NCBI RefSeq assembly: GCF_017876795.1
Contig: NZ_JAGIOR010000001.1
Location: 4,862,501-4,926,500 of the forward strand
DNA: 64,000 nucleotides
Source: Rhizobium leguminosarum
Lineage (GTDB): Bacteria; Pseudomonadota; Alphaproteobacteria; Rhizobiales; Rhizobiaceae
Reading direction: 5' to 3'
The position numbers and the translations under genes were made by a program. This document shows, one piece after another, positions 18,662 through 28,520 of this stretch. The number at the start of each line of letters is the position of its first letter. The stretch's first letter is position 1. The notes below the pieces were generated by a model. The model saw only the letters and a program-made list of their open reading frames with translations. It did no database searches and was not told where the DNA came from.

Positions 18662-20290
18662 TTAGTAAACATTCCGCCCACCTCCGACGCTTGCGAACGG
18701 CCGCGGAAGGCTAAAATCATCATTTTCGTATTCGTCTTCGGCCACAGCCGGACGGGCGGCGACCTCGATGGCGCGCGGCGGCGTCACGCGAACCGGCGCC
18801 GGGCGCCCGGCATTGGCGTTTTCCCGGGCGATGCGAAATTCGCGAATCGTCTGACCGAGTTCGAGAATGACGGTGTGGAGGTGGTCGGCGCCTTCGGCGG
18901 AGCGCTCCGCAAGGCCGGCGCAATCGGCCACCTCGCCACCCAGGCCCTTGACGTCTGAAGTCACGCTGTCGAGGCTTGCGGCATGTTCGCCGGTCCGGGT
19001 AGCGATGCCGGCGATGGCGGCATTGATGTCGGTGACCTGACGCACGATGCTGCCGATCGAATCCTGTGTGCGACCGACCATCTGCACGCCGGCGTCGACC
19101 TGCGCCTTGGTCGTCGTCACCAGCGTCTTGATCTCGCGGGCGGCTTCGGCCGAGCGCTGGGCCAGCGCCCGGACCTCTTGGGCGACGACGGCAAAACCGC
19201 GGCCGGAATCGCCGGCGCGAGCGGCCTCGATACCGGCGTTCAGCGCCAGAAGATTGGTCTGGAAAGCGATCTCGTCGATCGCGCCGATGATCTGGCCGAT
19301 CTTTTCGGCTGACTGCTCGATATCGGCCATGGCGCTGATTGCGCGGCCGACGACCTCGCCGCTTTCCTCGACGGCGGCGCGCGTCGAGGCGGCGGCCAGT
19401 TCGGCGGCGCGGCTGTCGGCGGCACCGTCGCGCACACTGCCGGCGATGCCGGCAAGGGCGGCGGCGGAAAGCTGCAGCCGGTCGGCCTGGCCGGACGCCG
19501 TGCCGGCGAACCGCCGGGACAGGCCGGCAAGCGAACCCGTCGCTGCTTCGGCTTTCAGCGTGCGCTCGGTAATGGCGGTGAACTCGGCCTGCAGGCCATC
19601 CAATGCGCCGTTGAGCGCGGCGGCGATCGCGGCATGGGCGCCGTCGACGGGCGCGCGCCGCGTCAGGTCGCGGGCGGAAAGGCCTTCGACGACATCGCCG
19701 AAGACCCTGACGATCTCGGCCTCGTTATCGGCGCGCTGTTCGGCGAGCGCACGGCTCTCAGCGGCGCGCTGGGCGTTGAAGCGCAGCGAGACGGCGATTT
19801 CCACATCGACCATGACGATGCGGATGATCGCCGTCATCAGATCGGAGATTTCGCGGGTGCGACGCTTGGCGGACGGCAGCAGCGGACGGCCGGCAATTTC
19901 CTCGGCGAGGCCGGAAACGACATGCTCCAGCATGACGCCGTGGCCGGCCACGTGCCAGCGCGGATCGAGGCCGATCTTGCTTTCGGTGTCGGAGCGAACC
20001 TTGACGCGTTCGGCATAGAGGCTGTCGAACCGCGCATCCGTCAGCACCTCCCAATGCGAGGACTGCAGATCATGCAGGCGCTCGACCTGGCGCTCGCTGT
20101 CGAAATTGCGCGCCGCGTCAGGGAATGATTGGAACCTGTGGAAGAGATCGCGCAGACCTGCCTTCAGATACGCTTCGAGGGCCGGCCGGTTGCGGCGCAC
20201 CAGCTCGCACTGGTCGGCATCGAGACCGGCAAAGCGCAGGCGGTCGCGCAAGCTGCCTGCCTGCGCTCCACGAGCCTGATCTGATGGCAT
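18662..20290 (-). CDS. icpA: Soluble globin-type chemotaxis transducer IcpA
   Basis: The first gene of the che operon encodes a 542-residue receptor without membrane segments. The N-terminal 180 residues resemble a globin-coupled sensor (KIGLDPRW matches the F-helix region of HemAT), and the C-terminal half is the signalling domain with the hairpin tip [19 protein letters not shown] and [19 protein letters not shown]. At the place of the heme-ligating proximal His (HxRIGL in HemAT) there is Glu (ESKIGL), so heme binding is doubtful. I chose ATG 20290: the preceding GAGGCAGGAC is a ribosome site, while the upstream TTG at 20302 would overlap it. Confidence 0.9.
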   Translation of the reverse strand: MPSDQARGAQAGSLRDRLRFAGLDADQCELVRRNRPALEAYLKAGLRDLFHRFQSFPDAARNFDSERQVERLHDLQSSHWEVLTDARFDSLYAERVKVRSDTESKIGLDPRWHVAGHGVMLEHVVSGLAEEIAGRPLLPSAKRRTREISDLMTAIIRIVMVDVEIAVSLRFNAQRAAESRALAEQRADNEAEIVRVFGDVVEGLSARDLTRRAPVDGAHAAIAAALNGALDGLQAEFTAITERTLKAEAATGSLAGLSRRFAGTASGQADRLQLSAAALAGIAGSVRDGAADSRAAELAAASTRAAVEESGEVVGRAISAMADIEQSAEKIGQIIGAIDEIAFQTNLLALNAGIEAARAGDSGRGFAVVAQEVRALAQRSAEAAREIKTLVTTTKAQVDAGVQMVGRTQDSIGSIVRQVTDINAAIAGIATRTGEHAASLDSVTSDVKGLGGEVADCAGLAERSAEGADHLHTVILELGQTIREFRIARENANAGRPAPVRVTPPRAIEVAARPAVAEDEYENDDFSLPRPFASVGGGRNVY

Positions 20291-20720
20291 GTCCTGCCTC
20301 AACGCCTGTCCCCGACCATATTCCGAGCGAAAGCCCGGCCAAAAACTTTTGCAGCATCCGGTGAACGCAAAGCCTGGAGACGGTCCTCACCACCGGTTGC
20401 AACCGGCGGATCGAAACCCCTGATCAGCTATGTTTCGGAGCTGTCTGAAGAGATGGATACCGGATCAACCCGGTACGGCGGGACGGCGTCATGCCTGGTG
20501 GGAACGAGTGAATCTTCCCATTCCGACGTGTAAACCAATGTTTATGGTTAATTCCTTGCTTGAAGGTTAATAAGCCTTTGGCGCCGCCGGCTTTTGAAGC
20601 AATTCAAGGCCGTTCACAGCAAATACTGCTGCGGAGTTGCACGGCTGCTACAAGGCACACGCAAGCTCCATGTTATACGCCGGTCGATAACCAAGACATG
20701 ACGTCGACAAGGACAGAGCA
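20291..20720. other. Spacer with che operon promoter region
   Basis: About 430 bp upstream of icpA contain no convincing gene. The leftward che promoter must lie here. The part at 20530-20575 is AT-rich (AACCAATGTTTATGGTTAATT, then GGTTAATAAG). I could not identify a regulator site by eye. Confidence 0.4.
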
Positions 20721-20834
20721 ATGATTGTTCTCGGATTGGGTTCCTGCTTGATTGCAATGACGCTGCTCGCCGCCGTCGTCCGCCTCGATTTTCTCGCTGC
20801 AAACCGCGATATCCGCGCGCTGCGGGTGTTCTAA
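20721..20834 (+). CDS. Small single-pass membrane ORF (37 aa)
   Basis: A 37-codon ORF begins MIVLGLGSCLIAMTLLAAVV, followed by a basic and acidic tail (RLDFLAANRDIRALRVF). The first 20 residues form one membrane segment. AAGGACAGAG lies 3-12 bases before the ATG. It stands alone, 80 bp before the GT39 gene on the same strand. I do not know the family; it could be a small membrane protein or a chance ORF. Confidence 0.4.
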   Translation: MIVLGLGSCLIAMTLLAAVVRLDFLAANRDIRALRVF

Positions 20835-20914
20835 AACCCGTCCCTGCCCGTTGGCAGTCCGGCACCTTTGGTGTATCGCACTGGCGCCTTTCATGTCAGC
20901 GGAACACTTAGTTC

Positions 20915-22336
20915 ATGTCCCTCAGATCTGGTCTCCTCATAGTTCTCGGCTTCACGCTCTGGCGCGTCGTCACGCTAGCTTTCGATCGGACGGACCTATT
21001 CGTCGATGAGGCGCAGTACTGGTTCTGGGCGCAGAATCTCGATCTAGGCTATTATTCCAAGCCGCCGATGATCGCCTGGGTGATCCGGGCGATGACCGAG
21101 CTTTCCGGCTCCAATGCCATATACTGGATTAGGCTCTCCGGACCGCTGATCCACATGGCGGCGGCACTGGTTTTGATGAAGGTTGCAAAGCGTTTCGTCG
21201 GCCCGGAGATCGAAGGCTGGACGGGCGCTACCTACATTACGCTCCCTGGCGTCGCACTTTCCTCGGTATTCTTCTCGACCGACGTGATCCTGCTGTTCTT
21301 CATCGCGATCAGCTTGCTTGCCTACTTCAGCTTGACGCAGCGACGCTCGGTGGGGCTCGCACTCGTCATGGGCCTCGGCGTCGGCCTAGCCTTCCTGACG
21401 AAATATGCCGTGCTGTTCGTCGTTCCGGGCGGTGCGCTTGCTCTCCTCTTCATTCCGGCGGCGCGCATCGCCATCCGGGATTTCATCATTGCGGTCGCGG
21501 TCGCGGCGGTCGTTGCCTTGCCGAACCTCTGGTGGAACCTGCAGCACAACAATACGACGGTGCGGCATACGCAGGACATCGCCCATTGGAGCGAACTCGG
21601 CATCAATCTCCGTCGCGGGCTTGAATTCTTCTCCGCCCAATTCGGCGTCGTCGGGCCGATCATCTTCTTTGCGATGCTCTGGGCAGTCTATCGCATGATC
21701 AAGAGCAGGAGCGACGATCGGGAAAAGATGCTGGTCTGGCTGTCGATACCGGTGGTAGTGCTGATCACGCTGCAGGCAACAGTCGCCAAGGCCTATGCCA
21801 ACTGGGCGGTGACCGCCTATGTCGCCGGCACCATCCTTGCCGTCTGGCTGCTTTATCGGATGTGGCCGAAGGGCCTGAGACTGTCACTCACCATCAACGG
21901 CATCGCCAGCCTGCTCTTTCCGCTGGCGACGATCTTTCCGCAGCAGTTGCTGCTGCCGAACGGCGACGAGCTGATGAAGCGCTATCTCGGCCGTGCCGAG
22001 GTCAGCCGCGAGGCCGCGGCATTTGCAGTTCAGGCCGGCACCGACATCATCGTCACCGACAATCGCGACATGGTCGCCGATCTTTTCTATACGCTCCGCG
22101 ATGCATCCTACCAGATCTACGCGCGGGCGCCCGCCGACCTTCCGGAGAGCTATTACGAACAGGAATTCGCTCTACCTGCCGACATCACCGGCAAGGTGCT
22201 TTTCCTGACGGATGGGTCCCTCACCTGCGCCACCGAGACGCCCGAAGTACTGAAGAAATGGCAGCCGAGCGAAGGCAACTACAAGGGCAAGTCGCTTTCC
22301 ATCTACAAGGTCTCCGCCGTCTGCCTGGCGCCCTGA
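20915..22336 (+). CDS. GT39-family membrane glycosyltransferase
   Basis: A 473-residue polytopic protein with about 10-11 membrane segments and a C-terminal soluble part (about 350-473). Acidic FVDEAQYWFWAQNL at about 30-43 followed by GYYSKPPMIAW is the catalytic-loop signature of the ArnT/PMT (GT39, glycosyltransferase_2 superfamily) enzymes, which take sugars from polyprenyl phosphate on the outer face of the inner membrane. In rhizobia such enzymes decorate lipopolysaccharide core or lipid A; the acceptor here is unknown. It ends 38 bp before a palindromic repeat and the convergent XRE gene. Confidence 0.8.
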   Translation: MSLRSGLLIVLGFTLWRVVTLAFDRTDLFVDEAQYWFWAQNLDLGYYSKPPMIAWVIRAMTELSGSNAIYWIRLSGPLIHMAAALVLMKVAKRFVGPEIEGWTGATYITLPGVALSSVFFSTDVILLFFIAISLLAYFSLTQRRSVGLALVMGLGVGLAFLTKYAVLFVVPGGALALLFIPAARIAIRDFIIAVAVAAVVALPNLWWNLQHNNTTVRHTQDIAHWSELGINLRRGLEFFSAQFGVVGPIIFFAMLWAVYRMIKSRSDDREKMLVWLSIPVVVLITLQATVAKAYANWAVTAYVAGTILAVWLLYRMWPKGLRLSLTINGIASLLFPLATIFPQQLLLPNGDELMKRYLGRAEVSREAAAFAVQAGTDIIVTDNRDMVADLFYTLRDASYQIYARAPADLPESYYEQEFALPADITGKVLFLTDGSLTCATETPEVLKKWQPSEGNYKGKSLSIYKVSAVCLAP

Positions 22337-22374
22337 AGCACGCCACGATCTTTCAGATTTGCTTATCGCGCTTG

Positions 22375-22400
22375 TCCTTAAATCGATTCCGATTTGAGGA
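22375..22400. repeat. Dispersed palindrome, ATCGATT type
   Basis: TCCTTAAATCGATTCCGATTTGAGGA is nearly self-complementary. Its reverse complement matches the palindrome at 44114-44139 almost base for base. It lies between the convergent ends of the GT39 and XRE genes. Confidence 0.6.
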
Positions 22401-22401
22401 A

Positions 22402-22656
22402 TTATGCCGTGGACAGGCAGAGGCCGGTACCCGCCCCCTCGATCTCAACGAACCTGACGCCGCCTTCCTCGAAGGCGAGGCGCAGCTGCGCCTCCGTCGC
22501 GCGGTGGATGTCGTGGTGGCGCCCCTCATAATCGCGGATGGTGCTGCGCGAGACGGCGGCCCTGTCGGCAAGATCGGTCTGGGTCCAATCGAGCAGACCG
22601 CGTGCCGCGCGGCAGAGTGCGGGAGTGAGAATTGTTTCCCTTGCGCCTTGACCCAT
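22402..22656 (-). CDS. XRE-family transcriptional regulator
   Basis: An 84-residue helix-turn-helix protein: RAARGLLDWTQTDLADRAAVSRSTIRDYEGRH holds the complete XRE fold at about 15-50, followed by a short beta tail (QLRLAFEEGGVRFVEIE). It is divergent from the antiporter gene with an 80-bp spacer, so it may regulate itself or the antiporter. The stop lies a few bases from a palindromic repeat. Similar small regulators are common in rhizobia and have no defined targets. Confidence 0.8.
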   Translation of the reverse strand: MGQGARETILTPALCRAARGLLDWTQTDLADRAAVSRSTIRDYEGRHHDIHRATEAQLRLAFEEGGVRFVEIEGAGTGLCLSTA

Positions 22657-22735
22657 AATCCTAATTTACCCATATTGGTCGATATAGATCATATATGTCA
22701 TATTACGAACGGGATTTCCAGATCGGGAGACGGCA

Positions 22736-24553
22736 ATGCCACACGATACGCCCTTGATTTCGACAATCGTCGGCGGCCTCGTGCTGGCTTTCATTTTCGG
22801 TGCGCTTGCCCATCGGCTGCGGATGCCGCCGCTGGTGGGCTATCTGATCGCCGGCGTTCTGGTTGGCCCGCATACGCCGGGTTATGTGGCGGATCAGAGC
22901 CTTGCGCCGGAGCTTGCCGAAATCGGCGTCATCCTGCTGATGTTCGGCGTGGGGCTGCATTTCTCGCTCAAAAACCTGCTGTCGGTGCGCGGCATCGCCG
23001 TGCCCGGCGCGATCGCCCAGATCGCCTTCGCGACCCTGCTCGGCTGGGCGCTCGGCGCCTTCATGGGCTGGCCGACCGGCGGCAGCCTGGTGTTCGGCCT
23101 GGCGCTTTCGGTCGCTTCGACCGTGGTGCTGTTGAAAGCGCTGCAGGAGCGGCGCCTGGTCGAGACGGAGCGCGGCAGGATCGCCGTCGGCTGGCTGATC
23201 GTCGAGGATCTCGCCATGGTGCTGGCGCTGGTGCTGATCCCGGCCGCAGCCAGCATCGGCGGTGAGGGTCACGCTCCTGTCGAGCCGCTCTCGGCCGGGC
23301 TGAACCGCCTGTTCGACCTCGATCTCGGCATCGGCGGCTTGATCGCCATGACGCTGGTCAAGGTGGCGCTGTTCGTGGCGCTGATGCTGGTCTTCGGCCG
23401 CAAGCTCATTCCATGGACGATGCACCGCATCGCCCATACCGGATCGCGCGAACTGTTCCGGCTCGGCGTGCTGGCGATCGCGCTCGGCGTCGCCTTCGGA
23501 GCGGCAAAGCTCTTCGGCGTGTCGCTGGCGCTCGGCGCCTTCTTTGCCGGCATGGTGCTTGCCGAGAGCGAGCTCAGCCATCGCGCCGCACAGGAAAGCC
23601 TGCCGCTGCGCGACGCCTTCGCCGTGCTCTTCTTCGTCTCGGTCGGCATGCTGTTCGATCCGAACATCCTGATCGACAGGCCGCTGCCGATCCTCGCCAC
23701 CATCTTCATCATCGTCATCGGCAAATCCGTCGCCGCCCTGCTGATCGTGCTCGCCTTCAAGAAGCCGCTCAGCACGGCGCTGACGATTTCGGCCAGCCTC
23801 GGCCAGATCGGCGAATTCTCCTTCATCCTCGCCGCCCTCGGCGTCGAACTCGGGCTGCTGCCGGAAGAAGGCCGCGATCTGATCCTTGCCGGCGCCATCA
23901 TCTCGATCATCCTCAATCCGCTGCTGTTCTTCCTCTGCGACCGCGTGCGGCCGCTGCTGGACGGGGCAAAGCGGGAAGAGGTGGCGGCGGCCCCTTCCGC
24001 TGCAGATGCGATCGCAGCGCAGGAGGAGATGCCGCCCGAAGACGACGAGGTGCACCCGACCGCTCTCAGCGGCCACGCCATCCTAGTTGGTTACGGGCGG
24101 GTTGGCAGCATCGTCGGACAGAATCTCAAATCGTCAGCGACACCTTTTCTCGTCATCGAGGATTCCGACAAACGCATCGGCGAGCTGAAAGCTCAGGGTA
24201 TCGAAACCCTGATGGGCAATGCAGTGATGCGGGAAACGCTCGACCTCGCCAATCTTTCCGCCGCCCGCAGCATTGCCATCGCCATCCCGAACGCCTTCGA
24301 GGCCTGCCGCATCGCCGAGCAGGCGCGCAGCGTCAATCCGTCGATCCTCATCGTCGCCCGCGCCCATTCCGACGCCGAGGTCGATGCATTGAAGCACTAT
24401 GGCGCTGACACCGTCATCATGGGTGAGCGGGAAATCGCGCTTGGTATGGTTGACCGGCTCGCCCAAGTGCATCATGAGAGTGTGCCCTATGAAGACGGGC
24501 ATGGGCCTGATACAATTATCCCGGCGGATGACGCTCCGCCGCAAAGAGAATGA
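22736..24553 (+). CDS. CPA2 cation:proton antiporter, YbaL/Kef type
   Basis: A 605-residue protein with about 12 membrane segments (residues 10-390) of the Na/H exchanger fold (RMPPLVGYLIAGVLVGPHTPG is the family signature) and a C-terminal TrkA-N nucleotide-binding domain beginning near 440 (HAILVGYGRVGSIVG). A low-complexity acidic linker (EEMPPEDDEVHP) joins the two. It exchanges potassium or another monovalent cation for protons across the inner membrane; YbaL is the closest named relative. Divergent from the XRE regulator. Confidence 0.88.
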   Translation: MPHDTPLISTIVGGLVLAFIFGALAHRLRMPPLVGYLIAGVLVGPHTPGYVADQSLAPELAEIGVILLMFGVGLHFSLKNLLSVRGIAVPGAIAQIAFATLLGWALGAFMGWPTGGSLVFGLALSVASTVVLLKALQERRLVETERGRIAVGWLIVEDLAMVLALVLIPAAASIGGEGHAPVEPLSAGLNRLFDLDLGIGGLIAMTLVKVALFVALMLVFGRKLIPWTMHRIAHTGSRELFRLGVLAIALGVAFGAAKLFGVSLALGAFFAGMVLAESELSHRAAQESLPLRDAFAVLFFVSVGMLFDPNILIDRPLPILATIFIIVIGKSVAALLIVLAFKKPLSTALTISASLGQIGEFSFILAALGVELGLLPEEGRDLILAGAIISIILNPLLFFLCDRVRPLLDGAKREEVAAAPSAADAIAAQEEMPPEDDEVHPTALSGHAILVGYGRVGSIVGQNLKSSATPFLVIEDSDKRIGELKAQGIETLMGNAVMRETLDLANLSAARSIAIAIPNAFEACRIAEQARSVNPSILIVARAHSDAEVDALKHYGADTVIMGEREIALGMVDRLAQVHHESVPYEDGHGPDTIIPADDAPPQRE

Positions 24554-24607
24554 GAGATTGGCGCGCTTTTGAGCCGATACGGGAGTGACATCAGCGGGAC
24601 GGAGGAG

Positions 24608-24988
24608 ATGGAGCTGGACCAGCACCGTCTGACGAACCGTGTCGCCGCTTCCGTCCTCTTCGCCATCCTTGCCTATCTCGGCCTGCTTTTCGGCGGCAAT
24701 CTGGTCATCTCGCCGGCCGCTGCCGTCAATACGCTTTCCTCCTCCGGCCGTGATCCGCAGCCGCAGCAGCTGACTGCGCGCGATGCCGTGCGCGGGTTGC
24801 TCGCCACTGAGCGCAAGCTTGCGCCGAAGAAGGCAGCCCATGACGCCGGATCGCCCGCCCTTGCCACTGCCCCGGTTGTCGATTTCGCCTGCTGGAACAT
24901 ATCGGCCGCGTTTCCGGCATCCGAAGCTCCGCTTCATGCCGCGGTCTCCAGGACCCATCAGCCGCGCGCACCGCCAGCCGCTGCCTGA
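24608..24988 (+). CDS. Hypothetical membrane-anchored protein
   Basis: A 126-residue protein of unknown family. One hydrophobic segment (about 15-40: ASVLFAILAYLGLLFGGNLVI) is followed by an Ala/Pro-rich, weakly conserved-looking region containing one Cys. I place the start at ATG 24608 (MELDQHRLTNRV), although the GGAGGAG before it is very close to the ATG and a TTG at 24569 is in frame. It lies between the antiporter and secDF, on the same strand. Confidence 0.5.
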   Translation: MELDQHRLTNRVAASVLFAILAYLGLLFGGNLVISPAAAVNTLSSSGRDPQPQQLTARDAVRGLLATERKLAPKKAAHDAGSPALATAPVVDFACWNISAAFPASEAPLHAAVSRTHQPRAPPAAA

Positions 24989-25071
24989 CGTTTGCGCCGA
25001 GGCGCTTCCGACATCTGACGACATGCCGCCAGCGCTCGAGCGTCGGCCCCCGATTATCTAAGGAATACAAC

Positions 25072-27621
25072 ATGCGCACTTCACCATGGCTGGTGTTCAC
25101 CTATACGGTGATCATCCTTCTCGGCCTATTGATTGCCCTGCCGAACGTCCTGCCGCAATCCGTCCTTCAGCGCGTGCCGGCATGGTTGCCGCATGAACAG
25201 GTGTCGCTCGGGCTCGACCTTCGCGGAGGCTCGCATCTCGTGCTGGAAGTTGACGAAGCGGACCTGACCAAGGAGCGGCTGCAATCGCTGCTTCAGGACG
25301 CGCGCCGCGTCTTGCGCGAAAAGGGCATCCAGCCGAAGGCCGTCGTCCGCAGCCAGAACCAGATCGTCGTAACGCTCGCCGATGCCGCGCAGAGCGATGC
25401 CGCCGTCACCGACCTCAAGACGCTCGCCAACCCGATCAGCACCGGCATCAGCGCCGGCCAGACGGATCTTGATGTCACCGCGAACGGCGCCACCATCACC
25501 GTCGGCTTCTCGCCGGCCGGCATCTCGACCAATGTCGACAATGCCGTCCAGCAGAGCCTTGAAGTCATCCGCCAGCGCGTCGACCAGGTCGGCGTCTCCG
25601 AGCCGACCATCCAGCGCATCGGCGCCAACCGCGTGCTCGTCCAGCTTCCGGGCGCGCAGGATCCGTCACGCCTGCGCGAGCTTCTCGGCTCCACCGCCAA
25701 GATGTCGTTCCACATGCTGGCACCGAACAACGAGGCGGGACCTGGCGTGACCATGCTGAAGGACGAGGAAGGCAGGTCCTATCCGGTCCTCGACCGCGTC
25801 GAAATCTCCGGCGACCGGCTTTCGGACGCCCGCGTCAGCTTCGATCCGAACACGCATGAGCCGATCGTCAGCTTCCGCTTCGACAGCGCCGGCGCCACCC
25901 GCTTTGCCGATATCACTCGTCAGAACGTCGGCAATCCGTTCGCCATCGTCCTCGACGACAAGGTGCTGAGCGCACCTGTCATCCGCGAGCCGATCACCGG
26001 CGGTTCCGGCCAGATCTCTGGCAGCTTCTCGGCCGACAGCGCAACGACGCTTGCCGCCATGCTGCGCGCCGGCGCCTTGCCCGCCAAGCTGACGGTGATC
26101 GAGGAACGCACCGTCGGCGCCGACCTCGGCGCCGACGCCATCAAGATGGGCATTTACTCCGGCCTCGTCGGCTTTGCGCTCGTCGCATTGTTCATCTTCG
26201 TTCTCTATGGCACCTGGGGTATTCTGGCGAATATCGCGCTGCTGATCCACACGATCCTGACCTTCTCGGCCCTGACGCTGGTGGGTGCGACGCTGACGCT
26301 GCCGGGCATTGCCGGCGTCGTGCTCGGCATCGGCCTTGCAGTCGACGCCAACGTTCTGATCAATGAGCGCATCCGCGAGGAAACGCGCAAGGGCAAGAGC
26401 GCCTTCGCCGCCATCGATACCGGCTTCCGCCGCGCCTATTCGACCATCATCGACGGCAACATGACGGCCCTGATTGCTGCCGCCATCCTGTTCTATTTCG
26501 GCTCCGGGCCGGTTCGCGGCTTTGCGGTGACCATGGCGCTCGGCCTGATCATCTCGATGTTCACCTCGGTCGCCTTCGTGCGCGTCGCGATGATCGAGAT
26601 CACCCGCCGCAGCAAGCTCAAGGTGCTGAACATCCGGCCGCTGATCCCGTTCAGCCCGTATGACAAGCACATCCAGTTCATGAAGGCGCGCTTCTTCGGC
26701 GTCACTGTTTCGGCACTGCTTTCGATTGCCTCCGTTATCCTCTTCATTCATCCGGGTCTCAACTACGGCGTCGATTTCCGCGGCGGCATCCAGATGTCCG
26801 TCAGGACCAGCGGCCCGGCCGATCTCGGCACATTCCGCGACGGCCTGAACACCCTCGGCCTCGGCGAAATCACGTTGCAGACCTTCGGCGACAAAAACAG
26901 CATTCTTGTGCGTGCCCAACGGCAGGAAGGCGGCGAAGAGGCGCAGACGGCAGCGGTAACCAAGTTGAAGGCCGAAGTCGCCAAGATCGATCCGGGCGCC
27001 ACCGTCGAAGGCACCGACGTCATCGGTCCGAAGGTTAGCGGCGAGCTTGCCTGGGCCGGCATTCTGTCGGTGGTGATCGCCAGCTTCGCGATGCTCATCT
27101 ACATCTGGGTGCGGTTCGAATGGCCGTTTGCCGTCGGCGCCATCGTCACGCTGGTGCTCGACGTCACCAAGGCGATCGGCTTTTTCGCGATCACCGGCCT
27201 CGACTTTAACCTGACGGCCATCGCCGCCATCCTGACGCTCGTCGGCTACTCGGTGAACGACAAGGTCGTCGTCTATGACCGCATGCGAGAAAACATGCGG
27301 CTCTACAAGTCGATGCCGCTGCGCGAGATCATCGACAAGTCGATCAACGAGACCCTGGCGCGAAGCCTCTACACCAATGCGACCGCCTTCCTCGCCCTGG
27401 TGCCGATGGCGATCTGGGGCGGCAGCGCCGTCTCGAGCTTCGCGATCCCGATGGTCTTCGGCATTCTTGTGGCCGGCGCCTCTTCGATCTTCATCGCGGC
27501 ACCGATCCTGCTCTTCCTCGGCGATTGGCGCCGCCGCCACGCCAAGGCGGCACCGGCAACCGATGGCGCAGTCGAAATCATCCCGCCGGAACAGGGTCGC
27601 CCGCGCAAGTCGGCAAGCTGA
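25072..27621 (+). CDS. secDF: Fused protein-export membrane protein SecDF
   Basis: SecDF uses the proton gradient to pull secreted proteins through SecYEG. Here SecD and SecF are one 849-residue polypeptide, as in many alphaproteobacteria and Gram-positives. The SecD half has an N-terminal membrane segment (9-28), the P1 domain with GLDLRGGSHLVLEVD and six-segment bundle (about 350-515; LGIGLAVDANVLINERI). The SecF half begins near 545 with GVDFRGGIQM and has its own bundle (VGYSVNDKVVVYDRMRE). The AAGGAATACAAC before the ATG is a good ribosome site. A strong terminator follows. Confidence 0.96.
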   Translation: MRTSPWLVFTYTVIILLGLLIALPNVLPQSVLQRVPAWLPHEQVSLGLDLRGGSHLVLEVDEADLTKERLQSLLQDARRVLREKGIQPKAVVRSQNQIVVTLADAAQSDAAVTDLKTLANPISTGISAGQTDLDVTANGATITVGFSPAGISTNVDNAVQQSLEVIRQRVDQVGVSEPTIQRIGANRVLVQLPGAQDPSRLRELLGSTAKMSFHMLAPNNEAGPGVTMLKDEEGRSYPVLDRVEISGDRLSDARVSFDPNTHEPIVSFRFDSAGATRFADITRQNVGNPFAIVLDDKVLSAPVIREPITGGSGQISGSFSADSATTLAAMLRAGALPAKLTVIEERTVGADLGADAIKMGIYSGLVGFALVALFIFVLYGTWGILANIALLIHTILTFSALTLVGATLTLPGIAGVVLGIGLAVDANVLINERIREETRKGKSAFAAIDTGFRRAYSTIIDGNMTALIAAAILFYFGSGPVRGFAVTMALGLIISMFTSVAFVRVAMIEITRRSKLKVLNIRPLIPFSPYDKHIQFMKARFFGVTVSALLSIASVILFIHPGLNYGVDFRGGIQMSVRTSGPADLGTFRDGLNTLGLGEITLQTFGDKNSILVRAQRQEGGEEAQTAAVTKLKAEVAKIDPGATVEGTDVIGPKVSGELAWAGILSVVIASFAMLIYIWVRFEWPFAVGAIVTLVLDVTKAIGFFAITGLDFNLTAIAAILTLVGYSVNDKVVVYDRMRENMRLYKSMPLREIIDKSINETLARSLYTNATAFLALVPMAIWGGSAVSSFAIPMVFGILVAGASSIFIAAPILLFLGDWRRRHAKAAPATDGAVEIIPPEQGRPRKSAS

Positions 27622-27650
27622 AATCTGGGTTGTTAACGCATCCTTGAAAA

Positions 27651-27683
27651 GGGCGCCGGTTGCAGAACCGGCGCCCTCTTTCT
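27651..27683 (+). terminator. Rho-independent terminator after secDF
   Basis: Perfect 11-bp stem GGGCGCCGGTT / AACCGGCGCCC with a 4-base GCAG loop is followed by TCTTTCT. It lies 30 bp after the secDF stop and isolates secDF from the signalling island. Confidence 0.92.
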
Positions 27684-27693
27684 ATTGTCGGCT

Positions 27694-27738
27694 AAAGCGC
27701 GATGGCGAAAAATATGAGCGTTTTCGGCATCATGCTCT
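27694..27738. repeat. Degenerate dispersed palindrome
   Basis: Left arm AAGCGCGATGGCGAAAA and right arm TTTTCGGCATCATGCTCT are imperfect inverted copies of the element at 39196-39245. It lies between the secDF terminator and the kinase gene. Open-frame extension of the kinase upstream of 27804 is made of this repeat and is not expected to be coding. Confidence 0.6.
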
Positions 27739-27803
27739 ACTTCAATAAGTTAGATCCGGATTCCGGTTTCGGAATTCTCCGCCAAAAGATCGGGGAAGCG
27801 CCA

Positions 27804-28520
27804 ATGTCATCCAACCCGACGAGACCGCAGGAAACCAACGCTGCCGGCGACAGCGAGGAGCGCATCAAGCGTTTTCTCGCAACCGCCTCGCACGACCTGC
27901 AATCGCCGCTCCGCCATATCGCCATGTATGCCGAGCTGCTGCTCGACGATCTCGAAGAGACGCTCGAGGGCGAACAGCTTCAGAGCCTCAGGATGATCAT
28001 GGAGAAGGCGCAAGTCGCGCAGCGCCTGACCAAGGCATTGATGAGCCTTGCCGGTGGAACACCTCAGGTGACGCCTGAGGAGGTCGATCTGCAGGCGCTG
28101 GCCGAAAATGTCTGGGGCGAGCTGACCGACGAAACGGCGGTGCGAGATGCGACGCTTGAAAGCCAAGGCCTGCCCTCCATCCAGACCGACCCTGCCCTGC
28201 TCGGCCTGGTGCTGAGGCATTTGCTGACCAATGCCCTCACCTATCGCAGCGAAGCGCCGCCGCATGTCGCCATTGCGGCCGAGCGAAAGGGGACCGATTG
28301 GTTTATCCTGATTTCCGACAATGGGACGGGCATCGAACCGGTTCATCAGGAGCGGATATTCGAGCCGTTCTGGAAATTGCCGAAGGCGGGAGCGGCCCAG
28401 GGCGCCGGTCTGGGGTTGACGACGGCGCAGGAGTTTCTGAAGGCGCTTGGCGGCGATCTCAGTCTCGAGCATTCGGATACAAGCGGCAGCCGCTTCGTCA
28501 TCCGCCTTCCGATCGCCTGA
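27804..28520 (+). CDS. Soluble sensor histidine kinase
   Basis: A 238-residue kinase core without a sensor domain or membrane segment. The HisKA part has SHDLQSPLRHIAMYAELLLDD (phospho-His about residue 32), and the ATPase part has the N box (LRHLLTNALTY), DNGTGIEP and GAGLGLTTAQ. The HDLxxPLR form resembles phytochrome-type kinases. Start at ATG 27804 with GGGGAAG upstream; the frame is open further but only through repeat sequence. It is convergent with a receiver protein, 16 bp apart, that could be its partner. The input signal must come from another protein. Confidence 0.85.
   Translation: MSSNPTRPQETNAAGDSEERIKRFLATASHDLQSPLRHIAMYAELLLDDLEETLEGEQLQSLRMIMEKAQVAQRLTKALMSLAGGTPQVTPEEVDLQALAENVWGELTDETAVRDATLESQGLPSIQTDPALLGLVLRHLLTNALTYRSEAPPHVAIAAERKGTDWFILISDNGTGIEPVHQERIFEPFWKLPKAGAAQGAGLGLTTAQEFLKALGGDLSLEHSDTSGSRFVIRLPIA

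Noticed and set aside
22703..24076. 457-codon leftward frame antisense to the antiporter gene
   Set aside because: The product is an H/D/Q/R-rich composition typical of antisense frames in GC-rich DNA; the plus-strand antiporter explains the region.
25666..27540. 624-codon leftward frame antisense to secDF
   Set aside because: Antisense codon shadow of secDF; no domain seen.
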